Below are positions 17,734 to 26,017 of a DNA stretch of 59,857 nt, piece by piece; the first letter of the stretch is position 1; the number at the start of each line of letters is the position of its first letter. Location: NCBI RefSeq assembly GCF_001570745.1, contig NZ_BCSG01000028.1, positions 1-59,857 on the forward strand, written 5' to 3'. The notes under the pieces were generated by a model. It did no database searches. It was not told where the DNA came from and saw nothing but the letters and a program-made list of their open reading frames with translations. The DNA comes from Alicyclobacillus mali NBRC 102425. Lineage in GTDB: Bacteria; Bacillota; Bacilli; Alicyclobacillales; Alicyclobacillaceae. The position numbers and the translations under genes were made by a program.

Positions 17734-18631
17734 GGGAATCTGCCTCCCGCGTGTACAGTCCGAGGAATTGAAACAGCCACGGCGCGAGCACGGTGGCCCA
17801 GGCCGCCACAGCCGCCGCGCGCGCGTACTGCCACAAGGGCTCCTCCAGATGCGCTTGTACCGCCAATTGTACCGCAACCACACCCCCAAGCGCGATCACG
17901 CCCGCCGCCACGCGCTTCCAGAGGACGGGATCGAGGGAAGTGCGGAGAAACCGCTTCTCGAGCGCCGCGCCCACGCCGCCGACGAGCAGAAACACCGCGT
18001 AGACCGCCGAGGTGACGTCGCGCGCGAGGACAAGGAGAATGGCCGGGAAGAGAACGGCGAGCGCGACGGCGGCGCCAAACGGGACGCCTCGGTAGGTCCA
18101 CCAGCGCCCGATCTGCCAGCCGCAAAATCCGATGGCAAGCCCTGCTACCCAGCCGATGACGACATCCATCGGCCAGTGAAGCCCGAGATAGACGCGCGAG
18201 ATGCCGACGGCGATCGACAGGAGGATGGCGAGAAGGAGCCACACCGGGCGGCGCAACCACAGCGCGAACGCGGTGAAGAACGTCATCGTCCCCTGCGCGT
18301 GGCCGCTCGGCATCGAGAGGCCCGTCGCGGAACGAATGTCGCCGGACCGAATCCCAGGCACACCGATGGGCCGAGCGATGTGATAATAGGACTTGAGCCA
18401 CGCGTTCAGGTACATGCTGGTGAAAAACACGTAGGCAAGCCGCATGCCGAGGACGCGATCGACGGCGAGCATCAGGACGGGCAGCGCGGCGAAGTAGAAC
18501 GACTCGTTGCCCAAGTAGGAAAACGCCACGGCCAGCCGATCCAGCATGGCCGAGTGATACGACTGCAACCACACGATGAGGTCATATTGCCAGGTGAAGC
18601 GTTGCGGCAACGGGAACGACGCGCTGGACAT
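17720..18631 (-). CDS. PAP2-family membrane phosphatase
   Basis: The 303-residue protein has about six to eight membrane helices. It carries all three acid-phosphatase motifs: KSYYHIARP (C1), MPSGHAQG (C2) and SRVYLGLHWPMDVVIG (C3). Such enzymes dephosphorylate undecaprenyl pyrophosphate or phosphatidate on the outer face of the membrane. The long C-terminal membrane extension is less usual. The ATG is preceded by GGGGAGG at 8 nt. It is first in the operon with fthC and the molybdenum genes and diverges from the ABC-F gene 63 bp away. Confidence 0.9.
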   Translation of the reverse strand: MSSASFPLPQRFTWQYDLIVWLQSYHSAMLDRLAVAFSYLGNESFYFAALPVLMLAVDRVLGMRLAYVFFTSMYLNAWLKSYYHIARPIGVPGIRSGDIRSATGLSMPSGHAQGTMTFFTAFALWLRRPVWLLLAILLSIAVGISRVYLGLHWPMDVVIGWVAGLAIGFCGWQIGRWWTYRGVPFGAAVALAVLFPAILLVLARDVTSAVYAVFLLVGGVGAALEKRFLRTSLDPVLWKRVAAGVIALGGVVAVQLAVQAHLEEPLWQYARAAAVAAWATVLAPWLFQFLGLYTREADSHRDR

Positions 18632-18694
18632 GAAGGAGCCTCCCCACCTCGTCCGAACTTGGCTGCTAGAGTGTATGGACAAAGGAGCGTACGT

Positions 18695-20668
18695 ATGATC
18701 CTTTTGCAAGCGAATCGGGTGAAAAAGAGTTACGACGGGATGGAGGTGCTGCGCGAGGCTTCCATCACCGTCCGCGCGGGGGACAAGATCGGCCTCGTCG
18801 GCCCAAACGGCGCGGGCAAGTCCACCCTCCTGCGCATTCTCACGGGAGAAGAGGCGCCGGACGAAGGCAGCATGTACGTGAAGAACGGCGTTCGGCTAGG
18901 CTACGTCGCGCAATTCGTAGGCCGTGGGGAAGACATGCGCGTGTACGACTTCGTCGCCGAAGCGAAGCGGCCCATTCAGCAACTGGAGCGCGAGCTGCGC
19001 GAACTCGAGGCACAGATGAGCGACCCGGCGCTGTACGAAGACGAAGCGCGGTTTGCGGAGATCGCGCACCTGTACGAGGAGAAGACGCGTCGCTTCGAGT
19101 CTCTCGGAGGCTACCAGTGGGAGGCAGACGTCCGCCGCGTCCTCGCGGGGCTCAACTTTCCGCGCGATATGCACGACGTCCCCATCGCCACGCTCTCCGG
19201 CGGGCAGCGGACGCGGCTCGCCCTGGCGAGGCTCCTCGCGGCTCGCCCGGACGTCCTCCTGCTCGACGAGCCCACAAACTACCTCGACATGGACACGCTC
19301 GCCTGGCTGGAGGACTTTTTGTCGCACGGAGAGATGTCGCTCGTCGTCATCTCCCACGACCGGTATTTTCTCGATCGCGTCACGCGCCTTACGGTGGCGC
19401 TGGAGGGCGGACGGACGCGGGCCTATCCAGGGCCCTATCGCGTCTACCTGGAGATGCGGGCCGCGGAGCGCGAGGAGATGTGGCGGCGGTATGAGGCGCA
19501 GCAGGACGAGATCGCCCGGATGGAGGCGTTCATCGAGCGGAACATCGCGCGGGCGTCCACGCATCGAAGAGCACAGAGCCGCCGCCGGATGCTCGAGCGC
19601 ATGGAGCGGATGGAGCGCCCGGCCGCCGACGACCCGTCGCTTTGGATGCGGTTTTCCGCGCGGCGCACCTCGGGCGAGGACGTGCTTGACGTGCGCGATC
19701 TCGCCATTGGCCATCGCGGCCAGCCGCTCGCGCGCCACATCAACTTCCGCGTGCAGCGCGGTATGCGACTCGCCATTCTCGGCCCGAACGGCGCCGGCAA
19801 GACGACGCTTCTTCGCACGCTCGTCGGGGAACTCCGGCCCATCGAAGGTTGGTTCCGCTTTGGCCAGGGCGTCGATCTCGGCTATTACGCGCAGGAGGAT
19901 GGGGGGCTTCCGCCGGACGAGCAAGTCATCGACGTCGTGTGGAACACCTTCCCGGACCTCGATCACACGTCCGTGCGAAAGCTCTTAGCGCAGTTCTTGT
20001 TCCGGGGAGAGGACGTGTTGAAGCCCGTGCGCGCGCTCTCCGGTGGCGAGCAGAGCCGACTCCGGCTGTGCCTGCTCATGCAGAGCGGCGCCAACGTGCT
20101 GATCATGGACGAGCCCACCAACCACCTCGACATCCCGAGCAAAGAGGCGCTCGAGGCGGCGCTCGAAGAGTACGACGGCACAGTCATCTTCGTCTCGCAC
20201 GATCGCTACTTCATCGACCAGATTGCGACGCACGTCGCGGTGTTAACGCGGGACGGCGTGGAGTGGTACATCGGCAACTACACGGACTACATGGAGAAGG
20301 TGATGGAAAACGAGCGACTCAGGCGCATCGAAGGTGCGGAGGACGAAACCGAGGCAGGCGGCGGTGGCACGCGGGAGGTCGCGGAAGAGCCGCCGGCACG
20401 GCGGCGCATCCGCTCCAGCGAGGCGCGCAAGCTGGAGGCCGAGATCGCTCGCTGGGAAGAGGCCGCGCACCGAATGGAGCGGGAGATGGAACAGGTGGCG
20501 AAGGATCAGAGCGAAGCCGCGGTGGCGCAGGACATTGAGCGCCTGCGCGATCTCGACGCGCGCTACCGGCGCCTCGAAGCGGAGTATCAGCGCGCGCTCG
20601 AGCAGTGGGAAGCCAAATCGCTGGAACTCGAGGAACTGCGACAAGCGCTTGAGGACTGGCACGGCTAG
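18695..20668 (+). CDS. ABC-F family ATPase (YdiF/Uup type)
   Basis: The protein has 657 residues with two ABC cassettes and no membrane part. Cassette 1 has GPNGAGKSTLLRIL, LSGGQRTRLALARLL and LLLDEPTNYLD. Cassette 2 has GPNGAGKTTLLRTL, LSGGEQSRLRLCLLM and LIMDEPTNHLD. The linker between them (IERNIARASTHRRAQSRRRM) is the P-site tRNA-interacting motif. A C-terminal coiled coil (~570-657) follows. ABC-F proteins act on the ribosome to rescue stalled or ill-positioned complexes. The ATG follows AAAGGAG at 7 nt. In B. subtilis the homologue ydiF also adjoins tsaD. Confidence 0.93.
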   Translation: MILLQANRVKKSYDGMEVLREASITVRAGDKIGLVGPNGAGKSTLLRILTGEEAPDEGSMYVKNGVRLGYVAQFVGRGEDMRVYDFVAEAKRPIQQLERELRELEAQMSDPALYEDEARFAEIAHLYEEKTRRFESLGGYQWEADVRRVLAGLNFPRDMHDVPIATLSGGQRTRLALARLLAARPDVLLLDEPTNYLDMDTLAWLEDFLSHGEMSLVVISHDRYFLDRVTRLTVALEGGRTRAYPGPYRVYLEMRAAEREEMWRRYEAQQDEIARMEAFIERNIARASTHRRAQSRRRMLERMERMERPAADDPSLWMRFSARRTSGEDVLDVRDLAIGHRGQPLARHINFRVQRGMRLAILGPNGAGKTTLLRTLVGELRPIEGWFRFGQGVDLGYYAQEDGGLPPDEQVIDVVWNTFPDLDHTSVRKLLAQFLFRGEDVLKPVRALSGGEQSRLRLCLLMQSGANVLIMDEPTNHLDIPSKEALEAALEEYDGTVIFVSHDRYFIDQIATHVAVLTRDGVEWYIGNYTDYMEKVMENERLRRIEGAEDETEAGGGGTREVAEEPPARRRIRSSEARKLEAEIARWEEAAHRMEREMEQVAKDQSEAAVAQDIERLRDLDARYRRLEAEYQRALEQWEAKSLELEELRQALEDWHG

Positions 20669-20714
20669 AAAGATTTCGCCGGGAAGCGCCCTTTCGAATG
20701 CGGACAATGTTCAG

Positions 20715-20822
20715 TTATCCACATTGTCCACCGACTTATCCACAAGCTCGATCCCGGCCGTTTCGAGCCTTTTCGACACCTTTCCACAACATCCACAGCG
20801 CGATTGGCCGGACTTATGCACA
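20715..20822. promoter_or_regulatory. DnaA-box cluster
   Basis: Three exact matches to TTATNCACA lie in the same direction at 20715-20723 (TTATCCACA), 20736-20744 (TTATCCACA) and 20814-20822 (TTATGCACA). The first two start 21 bp apart, two helical turns. Near-matches with two differences lie at 20780 and 20789. The cluster occupies the gene-free strip between the 3' ends of the ABC-F gene and tsaD, so it is not a promoter region. B. subtilis has a strong DnaA-binding site at the same locus (gcp/tsaD); from memory, not checked. Confidence 0.8.
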
Positions 20823-20887
20823 GGAACGGCCGTTCGCGGTGGACCGTTCCTCGCACATCATCCCTGCTTTGCGGAGCCCCATTGGAC

Positions 20888-20917
20888 AAGCAGGCGAGGC
20901 CGAAGCCTCGCCTGTTT
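20888..20917 (-). terminator. Terminator hairpin after tsaD
   Basis: CAGGCGAGGC (20891-20900) pairs perfectly with GCCTCGCCTG (20905-20914) around a 4-nt loop, which reads TTCG on the minus strand. Short T-runs flank both sides, so it may act for the convergent ABC-F gene too. Confidence 0.75.
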
Positions 20918-20933
20918 CCGTGCCCTATGCTGC

Positions 20934-21977
20934 TCACTCCGCGGGATAACGCCCGCTCTGCCATTCGTCCAGTGTCAGATCGGCGTACGCGCCCAGCTCG
21001 AGCGTGTCGAAGCGGCCCTCCCGCGCGCGCGCGTAGGCCGCCGCCGCGATCATCGCCGCGTTGTCCGTGCACAGGCCAGGCGACGGAAAGTGGACCTGAA
21101 GCCCCTCCTCGTCCGCCATGGCGCGCATGGCCGCGCGCAGGCCCCGGTTCGCCGCCACACCGCCCGCCACCACCACCGTCCTGTGGCCGGTCACCCGGGC
21201 CGCGCGCCGCGTCTTTTCGACCAGCACCTCGATCACCGCCGCCTGAAAGCTCGCGCAGACGTCCTCCACAGGCACGTCCTGCCCCTGGCGCTTGATCTTG
21301 TCGAGCGCCACGAGCACGGCCGTCTTCATGCCGCTGAAGGAAAAATCGAGCGACGGATCGTCCAAGAGTCCTCGCGGAAAGGAAAAGCGCGCCGGATCGC
21401 CCTGACGCGCCAGCCTGTCCACCTCGGGGCCGCCGGGATAGGCGAGGCCGAGCAGCCTCGCCACTTTGTCGTACGCCTCGCCCGCCGCGTCGTCGCGCGT
21501 TCCGCCGAGGCGCTTGAATCGAAACGACGCGTCCACCTCGTACAGTTCCGTGTGGCCGCCGGAGGCCACAAGGCACAAAAAGGGCGGCCGCACGGCCGGC
21601 CGATCCGGCTCTTCCAGCATGGCGGCCGCGACGTGCCCGGCGATGTGATGCACGCCGATCATGGGAAGCCCTGTGGCAAGGCTGTACGCCTTGGCGGCGG
21701 CCACCCCGACGAGGAGCGCGCCGAGCAGTCCCGGCCCCATGGTGACCGCAATGGCGGCGAGATCGGAAAAACCAAGGCCCGCCTGCCCGAGCGCAGTGTC
21801 CACCACGCGCGTGATGGCTTCCACGTGGCGGCGCGAGGCCACCTCGGGAACCACGCCGCCGAACTGGCGGTGAATCTCCATCTGGCTCGCCGTCACCTGG
21901 CCGAGCACGCGCGCCCCGTCCGCGACGACGGCCGCGGATGTCTCGTCGCAGCTCGTCTCGATGGCGAGGATGTTCAT
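20934..21977 (-). CDS. tsaD: tRNA N6-threonylcarbamoyladenosine transferase TsaD
   Basis: The 347-residue protein starts MNILAIETSCDETSAAVV, has the metal-binding IGVHHIAGH motif and the nucleotide-binding LVASGGHTELY. It transfers threonylcarbamoyl to A37 of ANN-decoding tRNAs together with TsaB and TsaE. The ATG overlaps the rimI stop by 4 nt (ATGA) with AGAGGTG upstream. It is the last gene of the thiL-tsaE-tsaB-rimI-tsaD operon and is followed by a terminator hairpin. Confidence 0.98.
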   Translation of the reverse strand: MNILAIETSCDETSAAVVADGARVLGQVTASQMEIHRQFGGVVPEVASRRHVEAITRVVDTALGQAGLGFSDLAAIAVTMGPGLLGALLVGVAAAKAYSLATGLPMIGVHHIAGHVAAAMLEEPDRPAVRPPFLCLVASGGHTELYEVDASFRFKRLGGTRDDAAGEAYDKVARLLGLAYPGGPEVDRLARQGDPARFSFPRGLLDDPSLDFSFSGMKTAVLVALDKIKRQGQDVPVEDVCASFQAAVIEVLVEKTRRAARVTGHRTVVVAGGVAANRGLRAAMRAMADEEGLQVHFPSPGLCTDNAAMIAAAAYARAREGRFDTLELGAYADLTLDEWQSGRYPAE

Positions 21978-22477
21978 GCTTGCACCTCTTTGTCGCGCAT
22001 CACCTTGGGCGGGAGGTCCACCCACATGATGAGCGCGTCCTCGTTGTTGTCCGTGTAGTAGCCCTTCCGCACGCCCACGCGCTCGAAGCCGTACTTCCGG
22101 TACAGATTCTGCGCCACGTGGTTCGTGATCCGCACCTCGAGCGTCATCTTGCGGCCGCCGAGGGCCATGCACATCGACATGATGGCCTCCAGCAGCCGCT
22201 CGCCCAGCTTCAGGCCGCGGAAGTCGGGATCGACCGCGATGTTCGTGATGTGCCCCTCATCCATGATCATCCAGAAGCCGGCGTAGCCCACCACGCGCCC
22301 GTCGTACTCCGCCACCACGTAGCGCGCCAGCCGGTTCTCCACCAATTCGCCCACGAACGCCTGCCGCGACCACGGGGCCGTGAACGATCGCGTCTCCACG
22401 CGCATGACGTCGTCGAGATCCTTCAGCATCATGCGGCGGATGGAGAGCTTCTGCGGATCGAACGGCCCCGGGCTCAC
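21974..22477 (-). CDS. rimI: RimI-like GNAT N-acetyltransferase
   Basis: The 167-residue GNAT protein has acetyl-CoA-binding PDFRGLKLGERLLEAIM and the C-terminal NLYRKYGFERVGVRKGYY. The RimI family acetylates the N-terminal alanine of ribosomal protein S18. The GTG at 22477 overlaps the tsaB stop by 4 nt and GGGAGAGGGCGG lies before it; the first ~12 residues are outside the GNAT core. The location between tsaB and tsaD is conserved in Bacillota. Confidence 0.93.
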   Translation of the reverse strand: MSPGPFDPQKLSIRRMMLKDLDDVMRVETRSFTAPWSRQAFVGELVENRLARYVVAEYDGRVVGYAGFWMIMDEGHITNIAVDPDFRGLKLGERLLEAIMSMCMALGGRKMTLEVRITNHVAQNLYRKYGFERVGVRKGYYTDNNEDALIMWVDLPPKVMRDKEVQA

Positions 22478-23187
22478 TCGCCGCCCTCTCCCTTCGCGCC
22501 GAGCTTGGCCTCGGCCTCCGTGGGCAGCACGTAGAGCGGGGCGAGATCGTGCACGCGCTCGCCCTCGAATCGCTCGTACGATCCCGACAACCCGAGCCGG
22601 ACGAGCGCCGTCGGCATCATGGGGGCAATCTCGTTCCACGACCGCACACGCACGCCCTGCGCCTCCGCCGAATCGCCGAGGCGCCTGCCGCTCGCCACGA
22701 TGGACGCCCGCTCCCTGTCCGCGATGGCGAACCAGTCGGCGAGCGCCTGCACCGTCGGCTCGCACTGCGCCCGCAGCCGCCCGTCCTCCAGCCTGTACCA
22801 GCAGCCGAACGCGCGATCCCGCCTTGCGTCGATGAGCGCCATGAACGCGCCGAACCGTTGGCCCTCCGCGCAGGCCAGCGCCATGGCCATGCCGTCGACC
22901 GTCGGCACGGACACGATGGGGATGCCACACGCGTGCCCGATGGCCTTCGCCGCCGCCACTGCGATGCGGACGCCGGTGTAACTGCCGGGGCCGACGCCGG
23001 TGACGCACAGCTTGACGTCGTGAATGTTCATGCGCGCGCCGGCCAAGAGGTGGCCGAGCGACGGCTGCAACAGGCGCGAATGGGCCCGCGGCAGAAACTC
23101 CACCAGGGAAGACATCAGCCTCCCGTCCTCGTCCGCGACTGCAAGCGCCAACACGTCGGTCGCAGTATCCATGGCGATCACGCTCAT
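22474..23187 (-). CDS. tsaB: tRNA threonylcarbamoyladenosine biosynthesis protein TsaB
   Basis: The 237-residue ASKHA-fold protein starts MSVIAMDTATDVLALAV and has VTGVGPGSYTGVRIAVAAAK, the family signature, followed by a degenerate C-terminal half. It forms the dimerisation platform for TsaD and TsaE. Its ATG overlaps the tsaE stop by 4 nt, and its own stop overlaps rimI. Confidence 0.96.
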   Translation of the reverse strand: MSVIAMDTATDVLALAVADEDGRLMSSLVEFLPRAHSRLLQPSLGHLLAGARMNIHDVKLCVTGVGPGSYTGVRIAVAAAKAIGHACGIPIVSVPTVDGMAMALACAEGQRFGAFMALIDARRDRAFGCWYRLEDGRLRAQCEPTVQALADWFAIADRERASIVASGRRLGDSAEAQGVRVRSWNEIAPMMPTALVRLGLSGSYERFEGERVHDLAPLYVLPTEAEAKLGAKGEGGE

Positions 23188-23669
23188 GAAGCCGTCCACT
23201 CCTTCAGTATCGATTCCGGGCGCTTTCCAAAAGCCTCCGCGCGCACGGTGCGCGCCCTGCCCTCGGGACGGAGGATGATCCGTAGATACGCCTCCATCTC
23301 CTCGGCGAGCGGCCCAGGCCACTCAATGAGGAGGATGGCGCCGCCCGCGAGATCGTCGTCCAGCCCCAGGGCCCAGACGCTCTCAAGGTCAAGCGTCTCC
23401 GGGCGTTCCGGGTCGGCGTACAACCGGTACAAATCGTAGTGCGCCACGCGGAAGCGGCCGCGATGCTCCTGCCGCAGGACGTAAGTGGGGCTCGTCATCG
23501 GCTGCATCACGCCGGCGCCCGCGCCGACGCCCGCCGCGAAGGTGGTCTTGCCCGCGCCCATCGGCCCCTCGAGCAGCACGGCGTCGCCCGGCGCGAGACA
23601 CGCACCGAGGCGCTCGCCCAACCTCTGCAACTCCACTTCGTCGTCCACGTGCCACTCGCGTGCTTCCAT
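23184..23669 (-). CDS. tsaE: tRNA threonylcarbamoyladenosine biosynthesis ATPase TsaE
   Basis: The 161-residue protein has a P-loop LLEGPMGAGKTTFAAGV and family residues TSPTYVLRQEHRGR and VAHYDLYRL, with ILLIEWPGPL near the C-terminus. It is the ATPase that resets the TsaB-TsaD complex. The ATG at 23669 begins MEAREWHVDD and lies 7 nt after the thiL stop with AGAGGTAACGG upstream. Confidence 0.96.
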   Translation of the reverse strand: MEAREWHVDDEVELQRLGERLGACLAPGDAVLLEGPMGAGKTTFAAGVGAGAGVMQPMTSPTYVLRQEHRGRFRVAHYDLYRLYADPERPETLDLESVWALGLDDDLAGGAILLIEWPGPLAEEMEAYLRIILRPEGRARTVRAEAFGKRPESILKEWTAS

Positions 23670-23676
23670 GCGTCCG

Positions 23677-24648
23677 TTACCTCTCAAAATGATTGTATCC
23701 TCTGCGCGCAACCACCGAGAGCTTTCCATCTCGGCGCATCACCACGCCGTCGCCCTCCTCGACGCGCCCAATGGCCGTGATGGGCGTGCCGACGACAGCC
23801 GCGACGGCGAGCAGCCGCGCGAACACGTCTCGCGGCGCCGTGCCCACGAGCTCGTAGTCCTCCCCGCCGAAGAGCGCGTACTCCAGAGGATCCTTGCCTA
23901 CGGCGCGCGCGTACTCCGTGACCTCCGGCTGAATCGGGACGCGATCGCCCTCGAACAAAAGCCGCACGCCGCTCGCCTCAGCGATTTCGTTTAGCTCGCT
24001 CGCCAACCCGTCGCTGATGTCGTCGAGCGCCGTGGCGCCGAGGCGCGCCGCCTCCCGGCCGAAGGCGATGCGCGGGGTGGGACGCCGGTGTCGCTCGACG
24101 AGCACCGCCTGCGAGATGGCCGATCCGGCCCGCCGGCCGAGCAGGATGTCGAGCCCGGCGGCGCTCCCGCCGAGATTGCCGGTGACAAACAACACGTCGC
24201 CGGGCCGGGCGCCGGCGCGCGTGATGGGCCGTTCCACGCGGCCCACGGCCGTGATGGACATCCAGAGCGGACCCTGGGTGGAGACGACGTCCCCGCCGAC
24301 GACGCTCGCGCCGAAAGCCCCTGCCGCCTCAGCGACGCCGTCGTAGATGGCCACCACGTCGTCCTCGGGCCAGGAGGGCGGCACGGCGAGCGCGACGGTG
24401 ATCCAGGCGGGCTGGCCGCCCATGGCCGCGATGTCGCTCACCGCGGCCGCCATCGCTCGATAGCCCACCTGCGGCGGGGACATCGTGTCGCGCCGAAAGT
24501 GCACGCCCTCGACGGCCGCGTCGGTGGTCACCACCAGGCGGGAGCCGCCCTCGACCACCGCGCAATCATCGCCGATGGGAACCAACACGTCCGCGCCCGG
24601 CGGCGGCAGCTTCGCGACAAACGCCCGTATCAGGGCGAACTCGTCCAT
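23677..24648 (-). CDS. thiL: Thiamine-monophosphate kinase
   Basis: The 323-residue protein shows the metal- and ATP-binding IGDDCAVVEGGSRLVVTTD, the TGNLGGSAAGLDILLG loop and LDDISDGLASELNEIA. It phosphorylates thiamine monophosphate to thiamine diphosphate. The ATG before DEFALIRAF is chosen because GGAAGGAGGGG lies upstream. It is first in the t6A operon, as in B. subtilis, and diverges from the DedA gene. Confidence 0.95.
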   Translation of the reverse strand: MDEFALIRAFVAKLPPPGADVLVPIGDDCAVVEGGSRLVVTTDAAVEGVHFRRDTMSPPQVGYRAMAAAVSDIAAMGGQPAWITVALAVPPSWPEDDVVAIYDGVAEAAGAFGASVVGGDVVSTQGPLWMSITAVGRVERPITRAGARPGDVLFVTGNLGGSAAGLDILLGRRAGSAISQAVLVERHRRPTPRIAFGREAARLGATALDDISDGLASELNEIAEASGVRLLFEGDRVPIQPEVTEYARAVGKDPLEYALFGGEDYELVGTAPRDVFARLLAVAAVVGTPITAIGRVEEGDGVVMRRDGKLSVVARRGYNHFER

Positions 24649-24803
24649 CCCGACATCCCCTCCTTCCACCGCGCTGAATCGTCGCCATTGCCAATACCAT
24701 AACAATGACAGCCGCCGAGGTCCGCGTCAATCATGAGCCGTCCCTCTTGTCCATACACATGCTGTAGGGCCTGTCGCGCCCACGATGGAAACGGGGTGGA
24801 CTT

Positions 24804-25424
24804 GTGGACGCCATCCGGGACATGCTGCAGTCGCTGAACGCAGGACTCCTCTTGCTGGGTTACCCGGGCACCTACGCGGCGATGGTGATGGAGGGCCTTG
24901 GCCTCCCCTTCCCAGGCGACGTCTTCCTCGCGTTTTACGGTTACGCCATTGCCCTCGGTACAATGCGCGCACCGGCCGTGTTTAGCCTCAGCGCGCTCGG
25001 GTATTTCACCGGCGTGACCATCGTTTTCCTGCTCACGCGCCGCTTCGAATCGCTGTTGCTCAACCCACTGTACCGGTTGCGCCTGCTCAATGAAACGCGC
25101 CTGCGCCACACCGGCGGCCTGCTGGATCGCTACGCCTGGCTTGTCCTCATCCCTGGGCGCTTTCTGCCCGGCATCCGCTCGCTCAGCACGTACGCCGCAG
25201 CGCTCTCCGACATGCCGTACGCGACGTTCGCGCTCTATTCCATGGTCGGTTCGATGGTATGGTGCGGGGCCTGGCTCGCCTTTGGCTACTGGTTCGGCGA
25301 AAATATGGACGAGATGATGAAGCACGTGCAGTCGGGGCTCAGCTGGATCACGATGGGCATCGTCGCAGCGGCATTGCTGTTCTGGGCCTGGAGACACGCG
25401 CGGGCGAAGCGCGAGGAGCGATAG
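24804..25424 (+). CDS. DedA-family membrane protein
   Basis: The 206-residue protein has about five hydrophobic segments. It keeps the DedA signatures GLGLPFPGDVFLAFYG (first re-entrant region) and GRFLPGIRSLSTYAAAL (the R-x-x-P-G-x-R motif needed in DedA/Tvp38 proteins). Members take part in proton-linked homeostasis, and some flip undecaprenyl phosphate or phosphatidylethanolamine. The start is GTG at 24804. The next gene begins 3 nt after the stop, so the two are one transcript. Confidence 0.9.
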   Translation: MDAIRDMLQSLNAGLLLLGYPGTYAAMVMEGLGLPFPGDVFLAFYGYAIALGTMRAPAVFSLSALGYFTGVTIVFLLTRRFESLLLNPLYRLRLLNETRLRHTGGLLDRYAWLVLIPGRFLPGIRSLSTYAAALSDMPYATFALYSMVGSMVWCGAWLAFGYWFGENMDEMMKHVQSGLSWITMGIVAAALLFWAWRHARAKREER

Positions 25425-25426
25425 GG

Positions 25427-25735
25427 GTGCGCCTGAAACTCGAATGGTGTGTGAAAAATGCCCCCACAGGGGTGCGAGAGGCCATCGAGCGCGTTCGTGC
25501 CGAGCGCCCGGAAGTGGAGGTCAGGAGGTACGCGTGCGTGGAGCGCTGCGATCTCTGCGCTCGTCAACCGTTCGCGTTGGTGGAAGGAACCGTCGTGACA
25601 GCCGATACCGCCGCATGCCTCGCGCAGCGCCTTCTCGGCGCCATCGCGGCGGCGCGCGACCACTCTGGGCCTTCGCGGCTCGGCTCAAACGAAGCCCCTT
25701 CCTCGGCGGCGAATCCGCCGAGGAAGGGGGACTGA
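25427..25735 (+). CDS. DUF1450 (YuzB-like) protein with tail encoded through a terminator
   Basis: The 102-residue protein begins at GTG, 3 nt after the DedA stop, with GCGAGGAGCG upstream. LEWCVKNAPTGVREAIERV and YACVERCDLCARQPFALVEG match the DUF1450 family, which is thioredoxin-like and carries conserved cysteines (C-x3-C-x2-C here). Typical members end near residue 78. The last ~20 residues here are translated from a perfect terminator stem-loop (25695-25729), so the tail is probably not under selection. The biochemical role is unknown. Confidence 0.8.
   Translation: MRLKLEWCVKNAPTGVREAIERVRAERPEVEVRRYACVERCDLCARQPFALVEGTVVTADTAACLAQRLLGAIAAARDHSGPSRLGSNEAPSSAANPPRKGD
25695..25729. terminator. 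Strong bidirectional hairpin
   Basis: CCCCTTCCTCGGCGG (25695-25709) pairs perfectly over 15 bp with CCGCCGAGGAAGGGG (25715-25729), loop CGAAT. It lies between convergent DUF1450 and DUF2922 genes, and inside the 3' end of the former. Flanking T-runs are weak. Confidence 0.75.
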
Positions 25736-25736
25736 T

Positions 25737-25955
25737 TTACGACACGCTCTGGGTGTCCGTCTGCGTCTGCTCCGCCGGGAGCGCCTGCACAATCTTGCCC
25801 TGCGGCAAATCGAAGACGCCCTTTTCGACAATCAGCTGCGTAGCGTTCTGCACAGCGGTCGGATCGACCGGTTGCTTCGGATTGGGAATCGCGATGCGAA
25901 CCTTCTTGTTTCGATCCGTCATGAACATCAGATGAAGTGACACTTTCGCGGCCAT
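25737..25955 (-). CDS. DUF2922 protein
   Basis: This 72-residue protein starts MAAKVSLHLMFMTDRNKK after an ACAGGAGGCG site. Its core (VRIAIPNPKQPVDPTAVQNA) and the following IIV-type helix match DUF2922, a small family found next to DUF1659 in endospore formers. The function is unknown. It lies 62 nt behind a DUF1659 gene, and the pair is probably co-transcribed. Confidence 0.8.
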   Translation of the reverse strand: MAAKVSLHLMFMTDRNKKVRIAIPNPKQPVDPTAVQNATQLIVEKGVFDLPQGKIVQALPAEQTQTDTQSVS

Positions 25956-26017
25956 CGACGCGCCTCCTGTCCATTCAAATCGGAACCCTCGCCCATCTCC
26001 TTCGGGCTTCGCGTTCT

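Noticed and set aside
17678-18694. Upstream extension of the ABC-F reading frame by 339 codons
   Set aside because: The extra part lies antisense to the PAP2 gene and looks like low-complexity Arg/Ala/Gly sequence. The family N-terminus begins at the ATG at 18695, which has AAAGGAG before it.
20715-20822. Possible replication origin
   Set aside because: DnaA boxes are present, but there is no dnaA/dnaN gene and no AT-rich unwinding region; a titration or regulatory cluster fits better.
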